Below are positions 63,601 to 64,000 of a DNA stretch of 64,000 nucleotides, piece after piece (within the stretch, counting starts at the first letter, position 1; every line of letters begins with the position of its first letter). A program made the translations under genes and the position numbers. The DNA lies in NCBI GenBank assembly GCA_963924555.1, contig OZ004581.1, forward strand, positions 2,976,001-3,040,000, given 5' to 3'. Origin of the DNA: Crambe crambe. Its lineage: Eukaryota; Porifera; Demospongiae; Poecilosclerida; Crambeidae. Below the pieces are notes generated by a model that saw nothing but the letters and a program-made list of their open reading frames with translations, searched no databases and was not told the DNA's origin.

Positions 63601-63799
63601 TGCTCAGATCGACTCTTCACGTTCTATAATGATTGGACTACATGACTGTAGAATGATACATCATAATCTTCTTCTTTACAGAATAACTCAATGAATGGGA
63701 GTGAACTTCTTTTGAACAGTGCTGAGAGGTATGGCTTAGTGCTGGCCAGATCCACTGAAGTAATGGCACCTCCCAGAAGATTATCCAGAACCAATATAG
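31411..63799 (+). CDS. Adhesion GPCR-like giant multidomain receptor, 28 exons in window, 3' end outside
   Basis: Exons: 31411-31492, 34349-35020, 35845-36255, 37125-37271, 37347-37550, 39380-39457, 48504-48857, 49107-49493, 49923-50255, 51681-51998, 52322-52675, 52959-53567, 54024-54186, 54986-55212, 55724-56012, 56089-56183, 56789-57052, 57247-57321, 58595-58911, 59741-59969, 60153-60280, 60718-60855, 61190-61262, 61479-61589, 61790-61884, 62128-62331, 63149-63217, 63682-63799. Phases match at every junction and the spliced frame (6,544 nt) has no stop. The first exon is a signal peptide (MKSVWIALMLVCGLVYA). Domain order ends with HormR and the start of GAIN, the hallmark of adhesion GPCRs, which bind ligands or matrix and signal through G proteins after GAIN self-cleavage. 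The cleavage site and 7TM are not in the window. The join across the 9-kb intron 39458-48503 rests on phase and context only; two genes are possible. Confidence 0.72.
31493..34348. other. First intron of the receptor gene
   Basis: GTAAGA donor and TTTCAG acceptor. It holds a T-run followed by a G-run near 31825-31872, A/C-rich simple sequence near 33508-33575 and repeat debris. ORFs here (for example 32009-32260) show no recognisable domain. Confidence 0.5.
34349..35020 (+). CDS. Receptor exon 2: unrecognised N-terminal extracellular domain plus STP tail
   Basis: About 200 residues begin VYPERITFTIGVSVNGSSIF. They contain paired Cys (FGNCQG, ATCSQP, FNCPEY, SCESL, RDCAV) and beta-rich segments such as VISFDFTNTPGYTGVGRVEV and WVHLAELKFYG. 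The late W.HLAEL.F.G pattern suggests a beta-sandwich like galactose-binding domains, but I do not recognise the family. It ends in Pro/Ser/Thr repeats (PTAPPTSSS). The donor is the uncommon GTGCGT. Confidence 0.6.
35845..36255 (+). CDS. Receptor exon 3: Ser/Thr/Pro/Glu-rich mucin-like linker
   Basis: About 137 residues contain imperfect repeats such as MEPRTMEPEVLEPDTTEPE and TTEPATSEQETTDVGATEPA. They are rich in likely O-glycosylation sites, as in extended stalks of surface receptors. Both ends are phase 1. The upstream ORF from 35721 is intron. Confidence 0.7.
36614..36969. mobile_element. MITE of the GCGAGCGAGC family, copy 1
   Basis: It starts GCAGCGAGCGAGC and ends GCTCGCTCGCTGT (inverted). 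Inside are CTGACTCTCAGGTCATGACT, CTACACTCCAAAATGCCCCA and AGTAGCGCCCCTGC, all shared with copies at 56216 and 57727. It lies in intron 3 of the receptor gene. TATG and ACGT microsatellites adjoin or lie inside it. Confidence 0.75.
37125..37550 (+). CDS. Receptor exons 4-5: Calx-beta domain
   Basis: Exons 37125-37271 and 37347-37550, separated by a 75-bp intron, together encode a Calx-beta domain: strands around YTISESLPDLRVESCARVFR, VTVTLYYGDGNAT, and the diagnostic IFDDNEVEGTETFEVFL ending IIVILDNDQ. The acidic DDN..EGTE..E and DND are the usual Ca2+-binding positions. Calx-beta repeats are found in sodium-calcium exchangers, integrin beta-4 and the adhesion GPCR VLGR1. Confidence 0.85.
38062..38378. 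mobile_element. MITE with TGTAGGCTTGA termini and a duplicated inner arm
   Basis: Outer ends TGTAGGCTTGAG.. and ..TTCAAGCCTACA are complementary, followed inward by ACATGACTATAA and TTATAGTCATGT. A 45-bp inner segment (TGCATTTGTGCTCTGCTAAC and TGTCATAGAATTGACA) occurs once leftward and twice rightward in inverted orientation. Confidence 0.8.
38643..38890. repeat. Direct duplication of about 120 bp
   Basis: CCACGAAGGCACT, AATACCATTCCTT, CAAGATGGTACCAAGATCGT, AGGATGAAGCAGTC and GGGAGTTAT.GCTGTCAAG appear twice in the same order. The second copy is interrupted by about 15 extra bases. Confidence 0.75.
39071..39243. repeat. 173-bp hairpin element with a poly-G tract in one arm
   Basis: CATAGCTTCTATGGGCCTAG and CTGCTTTGAAT are complementary to ATTCAAAGCAG and CTAGGCCCATAGAAGCTATG. 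The left arm has a 17-G insertion where the right arm has none. Confidence 0.82.
39525..40186. mobile_element. MITE (~660 bp) with GGCCACATCAA termini
   Basis: TATGGCCACATCAAATTAAT then TACTTGTTTATCATCC at the left is matched by GGATGATAAACAAGTA then ATTAAGTTGATGTGGCCTAT at the right. It lies in the large intron of the receptor gene. No ORF of note. Confidence 0.78.
40911..41298. mobile_element. Palindromic MITE with AAGTAGGGATGG termini and a tandem-duplicated left arm
   Basis: The left arm contains AGTAGGGATGGCTGTGTGCG then GGTTCAAAAAAGTTCAGCAA and AACCCCTTACCCATCACCAA; the last two blocks are repeated once in tandem. The right arm is a single inverted copy. TATTTATTCTAA and TTAGAATAAATA flank. 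It lies about 0.6 kb upstream of the pore-former gene. A divergent relative may lie near 32906-33045. Confidence 0.85.
41887..41893 (+). promoter_or_regulatory. TATA box of the pore-former gene
   Basis: TATAAAA lies 84 bp upstream of the ATG at 41977, with no intervening ATG. This is a plausible core-promoter position for a short 5'UTR. Confidence 0.5.
41977..43209 (+). CDS. Secreted aerolysin-like beta-pore-forming protein with three Cys-rich repeats
   Basis: The 410-residue protein begins with an N-terminal hydrophobic segment (AVAAAIIVVALLSSAM) that should act as a signal peptide or anchor. Three repeats of about 55 residues follow, each of the form L..LH.GC...C.AA.HR.C....GI.(Q/R)E...V.C, with four regularly placed Cys. 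The C-terminal half (about residues 235-410) has the layout of the aerolysin/natterin pore-forming module: alternating Ser/Thr-rich strands around an ETSSF segment, a hydrophobic-then-polar hairpin region, then IQVPWSARIVNGLGRI and GTWYGVSTHDLKI. Such proteins oligomerise on membranes and insert a beta-barrel. The start is the first ATG; an upstream TTG in frame is not used. It is intronless and lies within the receptor's sixth intron on the same strand. The repeat family is unknown to me; it may bind glycans. Confidence 0.75.
   Translation: MKIFCYKVLHFPAVAAAIIVVALLSSAMITPSAACNGISTPEIALSELHSGCHVDSRSRHPDCVAAMHRYCLRVTYPTPRRSIGISREHTNYRIGLSCITSHWNGNVLVSELRRFHGGCQLHGSQGSHCLAATHRFCTGRFGNDFAGISQEVGPNFFKVNCFRTARKENVRLGVLTALHSGCTFPNSYSPACFAAASRWCHQYFGFSGGITQEVNRSIMTVACYNADYSGDAFTIRINDFYRAMNQVREVCDLTFNLTQGQVLETSTHVLKSVVYDNRYSNTKLQSSFKFSKEMTETSSFKISASPTKNIEHLLNFGLPTVKNGTMSLGTAQGIHFYTRRETSRTKNYSLTSTVEVPRHTRLLKEARVTSTKIQVPWSARIVNGLGRIVPISGTWYGVSTHDLKIKQNNF
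43210..43858. other. Region between the two genes nested in the large intron
   Basis: The 3' ends of the pore-former and the beta-helix gene converge here. No further gene was seen. Confidence 0.4.
43859..47686 (-). CDS. Large beta-helix ectodomain / multi-pass membrane protein, intronless
   Basis: The 1,275-residue protein starts MWSVVTLIAVSLAVAPCVST, a good signal peptide; an in-frame GTG five codons earlier is not used. Residues from about 25 to 560 carry many short strands with NNFIRNSATTGCAIL, FENNVC, FQNNKGERGGAI, TNNQATGDLGGGALY and FSFNSGRNGGAMNF patterns, the signature of a right-handed parallel beta-helix. A Cys-rich stretch follows (CVCEERLQQYDANC, CDYNRTGMLCGAC, SRCGIC). Then come about eight or nine hydrophobic segments, beginning with ALLIPFAIAGIVLVVFLSFL. 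The cytoplasmic tail is rich in Ala/Glu/Pro. The topology resembles a surface receptor or transporter; function is unknown. It lies antisense inside the receptor's large intron. Confidence 0.8.
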   Translation of the reverse strand: MWSVVTLIAVSLAVAPCVSTQDILYVKPKNSSESPIDCPSMPCLILERYTEQNNTYFTSGVAFIFLEGSHEFHHSLELINISDLSLQGPENSSSKATIVCTAYITLINATNLRIERLRFMRYDEANIEIKGSKDILISSSVFRSSNLTDYTALVLESSIVTIQNCLFEGNRVKGSGGALIVDRQTQLILVGNNFIRNSATTGCAILAIQSSLILQGLPNIFSRNFCVGQGGTIFCSECTINITHKVLFENNVCTSHEHTPILYYRRAAAIYVTTGRLYISGSVIFYQNKAPDANIIYLKCFHAVITGKGMLFRDNIGRMMNMISSLSAFYENSTHPCAVYRRNIKSFNPLLDWENLISAKLVNNSASIHMFDVKRTIFQNLTIIGGYYYVSGVGIASCSGIKFDGVSLFFWNYKAFDISESEVAFSGYTKIINCLSHGMVVSKSSTVTFKGHSSFQNNKGERGGAIKSLISNITFSGTTLFTNNQATGDLGGGALYALGTEIRLKGDVEFSFNSGRNGGAMNFEESSLKLEPDTVLITSHNTATDYGGAMYHKDIITTTQCKFKYIEDADIQPHKLRYCFIEFEINQENLDSFGMHSFYDSAGKDGSYIYGGLLDKCEFKDEIDSLNAHVFLYFARQYVHITSNNSLTNVIASEPYQLCFCNSDLSFDTISNEMEISTHRGQEFTVSILAIGQNNGVVPTRLTAITSNNGRLKDNHQGQRNIPRLCSHLNFSVYSNDSHMTITLYPDGPCHDIGTARVILNITILPCPDAFTQDGEQCVCEERLQQYDANCTIDKTILIKRNAGSKFWMDALYINGSYQGLILYRSCPTEYCTNEGVDITLETLDIQCDYNRTGMLCGACATNYSLLLGSSRCGICSHHYLALLIPFAIAGIVLVVFLSFLRLTVATGMINSFIFYANFVQVNKMTFLPTNRVNILTLFIAWLNLDLGIETCFYAGLDAYIQTWLQFAFPLYVWFLIGLIIFSSRYSITISKLLGRNPIAVLATLILMSYTKVLKIIIETFSSVKLDYPGGRLVTVWLKDASVPFLRSKHLALSVVISLVLALFFLPYTTFLLMGPRIYRISHKRCYFILRRIKPLLDSYYAPYKPTTRYWIGFRLLIRCALYIVFSYNSLGNTNNSLFAIIITFTAIGLIPWYCGRIYRNFYIDIIEGSVHLNLIVLSAAVLAGINKIALVYTLIGIVFVTMLGIVVYQFHAIYIAKTATWLKIKSMALAFRQKPKNATETEAPVDAPAEAGPLKVVSKTIVELREPLLEADNN
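47753..47762 (-). promoter_or_regulatory. TATA box of the beta-helix membrane protein gene
   Basis: CTATATAAAG on the minus strand lies 67-76 bp before the ATG at 47686. This is consistent with a short leader for an intronless gene. Confidence 0.55.
48504..53567 (+). CDS. Receptor exons 7-12: Ig-like domains and one FN3 domain
   Basis: All six exons begin and end in phase 1. Exon 7 (48504-48857) is Ig-like, with PTIECVIAL, ITWNIS and RVTCSG as strands B, C and F. Exon 8 (49107-49493) is Ig-like, with YMLTCNASL, VTLRWAD and RQCRAVV. Exon 9 (49923-50255) is FN3-like: LAILQWTVPR, YQIEYSIGG and VIRNLSPNQRYSAVIIS. Exon 10 (51681-51998) and exon 11 (52322-52675) are Ig-like, with APVRWRTSTG and YTLVCDLV in the latter. 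Exon 12 (52959-53567) holds two Ig-like units, with LSITCFSTA, VQWESRN and GYYICRS in the first. Asn-X-Ser/Thr sites are common. Confidence 0.75.
49640..49925 (+). repeat. Tandem degenerate copies of a 3' splice-site cassette
   Basis: Four to five copies of TTTCTRATCTAGGACCATCA followed by TTACCAGCT, spaced 45-75 bp, end with the real acceptor of the FN3 exon (TTTCTAATCTAG, then GGGCGTCATTACCAGCTTCA). Most copies keep the pyrimidine-rich TTTCTRATC and the AG. Confidence 0.7.
50448..50599. mobile_element. MITE (~150 bp), TACCATATAG family
   Basis: TACCATATAG...GTGGGTCAAAATTTTCG at the left and CCACGAAATTTTATACCCAC...CTATGTGGTA at the right are imperfect complements. The central TTGATGTGTGAACCATATAA recurs at about 54797-54817. 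Confidence 0.65.
50747..51262. mobile_element. MITE (~515 bp) with ATACCGTAATCGTATAAATT termini
   Basis: The left ATACCGTAATCGTATAAATT then TTCGGAGG faces the right CCATCGAAAATTTATACGAT then TACGGTAT. It lies in the intron before receptor exon 10. It contains a GC-rich core with CpG-rich words. Confidence 0.8.
51569..51603. repeat. Poly-G tract, 35 bases with one interruption
   Basis: A run of G with a single A, 78 bp upstream of receptor exon 10. Confidence 0.8.
54024..57321 (+). CDS. Receptor exons 13-18: further Ig-like domains, several split by introns
   Basis: One Ig-like domain is encoded across 54024-54186 and 54986-55212 (phase 2 split after APILWRL, in the position of exon 11's VRWRT). 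Another spans 55724-56012 and 56089-56183 (FLSVDCSG, VLWITDNE, GNYSCRS). Exon 56789-57052 is a beta-sandwich with ESHAGIYRVRA but no strand-B Cys. The small exon 57247-57321 (LKCNPEIDLDCPAF) leads into the next module. The intron 56013-56088 starts with GC rather than GT. Confidence 0.7.
54745..54870. mobile_element. MITE relative of the 50448 element
   Basis: CGTGGGTCAAATTTTCGTGG and its near complement around CCACGAAAAATTTGACCCAC flank the shared ATTGATGTGTGAACCATATA. Confidence 0.65.
55403..55432. repeat. Poly-G tract with one interruption
   Basis: About 29 G with a single A, in an intron of the receptor gene. A C-rich counterpart (CCCCCCCTGCCCCCC type) lies near 55568-55585. Confidence 0.75.
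56216..56345. repeat. Truncated copy of the GCGAGCGAGC MITE family
   Basis: CAGCGAGC, GCTGACTCTCAGGTCA and ACTCCAAAATGCCCCAGGC match copies 1 and 2; the right terminus is missing. Confidence 0.65.
57727..58326. mobile_element. MITE of the GCGAGCGAGC family, copy 2 (longer)
   Basis: It starts GCAGCGAGCGAGCT and ends GCTTGCTCGCTCGCTGT. Internally GCTTATCTAAGTG.. TTGTAGGCACTAGG recurs three times as a short tandem module, making this copy about 250 bp longer than copy 1. An AT microsatellite is at 57773-57792. Confidence 0.75.
58595..59969 (+). CDS. Receptor exons 19-20: HormR-like module and SEA-like stretch
   Basis: Exon 58595-58911 encodes ISNGFLWPRTVEDS...LPCN...LRPCMSGGLWGQSDLTTC. The NG..WP.T and C..GG.WG....C pattern is that of hormone-receptor (HRM) domains found N-terminal to GAIN. 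The next part, EATRRMLETEMQQLLEGRGV then SLTFEVILSSPPLVQASALM and FAGFDV, resembles a SEA-type fold in pattern only. The exon junction is phase 0. Confidence 0.65.
59048..59467. mobile_element. MITE (~420 bp) with ATACCGTACAG termini
   Basis: The left ATACCGTACAGCGGGG faces the right CCCACTGTACGGTAT. It resembles the 50747 element in its ends and in the CGAAAAT-type subterminal words. It lies in the intron before receptor exon 20. Confidence 0.72.
60153..61262 (+). CDS. Receptor exons 21-23: EGF-like and thrombospondin type 3-like segments
   Basis: Exons 60153-60280, 60718-60855 and 61190-61262. The spliced sequence gives CSCTSSNHCQCVAPFVGDGM then LC, an EGF-like C-terminal half. It continues with VDTDGDTYPD and DNCPTVANIDQDQ, the acidic calcium-binding pattern of thrombospondin type 3 repeats. 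The acceptor at 60718 (ACATTTAG) is chosen because it alone keeps phase 0 and completes the EGF-like Cys pattern. Confidence 0.68.
61479..63799 (+). CDS. Receptor exons 24-28: HormR domain and N-terminal part of GAIN domain
   Basis: Exons 61479-61589 and 61790-61884 give LWQIMWPNTERSTTSTQRCP then GG...RFCDSEGVWSDPNVLLC, a clear HormR domain. Exons 62128-62331, 63149-63217 and 63682-63799 are alpha-helical, with SLLPTDLQTTNTLISTIVNV, NVFNNILDENN and NGWSALQ and LLLNSAERYGLVLARS. This is the helical subdomain A of a GAIN domain. The last exon ends in phase 1 at a GTAGGT donor, so the gene continues rightward to the expected cleavage site and 7TM. Confidence 0.75.
62416..63092. mobile_element. 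MITE (677 bp) with AATTGTGACCGGCTCTGGGA termini
   Basis: Left AATTGTGACCGGCTCTGGGA then AAACCCTCCGTC is matched at the right by GACGGAGGGTTTTCCCAGAG then CCAGTCACAATT, with one or two differences. It is inserted in the intron inside the GAIN-coding part of the receptor gene. No target duplication was clear. Confidence 0.85.
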
Positions 63800-64000
63800 G
63801 TAGGTAAACTTTATTTCTTGGACTTTCAAATAAGAGACACACTTGGGACCCAACCTTTTGTAGAAAGGTTGGAAGGTTATGTTCTTTGATAAGAGGTTTC
63901 AAAGTGTTATTTGAGGTTCCAATGTATAGCCATTATGTAATAACCTCATGCAATAGCCAACATATTAATTCACATAATATTATTGTAATATAAGATCATA
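63800..64000. other. Intronic sequence at the right edge
   Basis: It begins with the GTAGGT donor after receptor exon 28. No further exon is visible before the window ends. Confidence 0.5.

Overview
The window looks like nuclear DNA of an early-branching animal, most likely a demosponge of the Amphimedon type. This is inferred, not searched. The DNA is AT-rich. Genes are split by GT-AG introns, several only 51-76 bp long. The gene content is animal-specific: an adhesion GPCR with animal extracellular modules, GT92 glycosyltransferases and an AAK1/BMP2K-like kinase exon. Transposon debris and short hairpin elements fill most non-coding space. There are no bacterial operons, rRNA, tRNA or CRISPR arrays that I can see.

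Layout. 1-8100 (minus strand): the first coding exon of a NAK-family kinase, then a complete two-exon gene for a plant-like bifunctional UDP-rhamnose synthase. 8100-15400: repeats and one intronless GT92 glycosyltransferase. 15415-19350: a candidate DNA transposon with imperfect terminal inverted repeats. It holds a decayed KDZ-type transposase (minus), a PHD-finger gene (plus) and a ~1 kb minisatellite of a 10-bp unit. 19390-29490: a transposon graveyard with two related TIR elements that show 7-bp target duplications, BEL/Pao and Ty3/gypsy fragments, and a foldback element with tandem-repeat arms. 29615-30808: a second GT92 gene.

31411 to the right edge: one very long plus-strand gene, assembled here from 28 exons whose reading phase stays consistent throughout (about 2,181 residues inside the window). 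It encodes a signal peptide, an unrecognised N-terminal domain, a Ser/Thr/Pro linker, a Calx-beta domain, a series of Ig-like domains with one FN3, a HormR-like module, a SEA-like stretch, EGF and thrombospondin-type-3-like segments, a second HormR and the start of a GAIN domain. This is an adhesion-GPCR ectodomain; the 7TM part would lie beyond the window. Its 9-kb sixth intron carries two intronless genes: a secreted aerolysin-like pore-former on the same strand, and a large beta-helix/multi-TM membrane protein on the opposite strand.

Functionally, the rhamnose synthase would supply a nucleotide sugar and the two GT92 enzymes would act on secretory-pathway glycans. The right half encodes surface and secreted recognition proteins. 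Whether these work together is not shown by the sequence.
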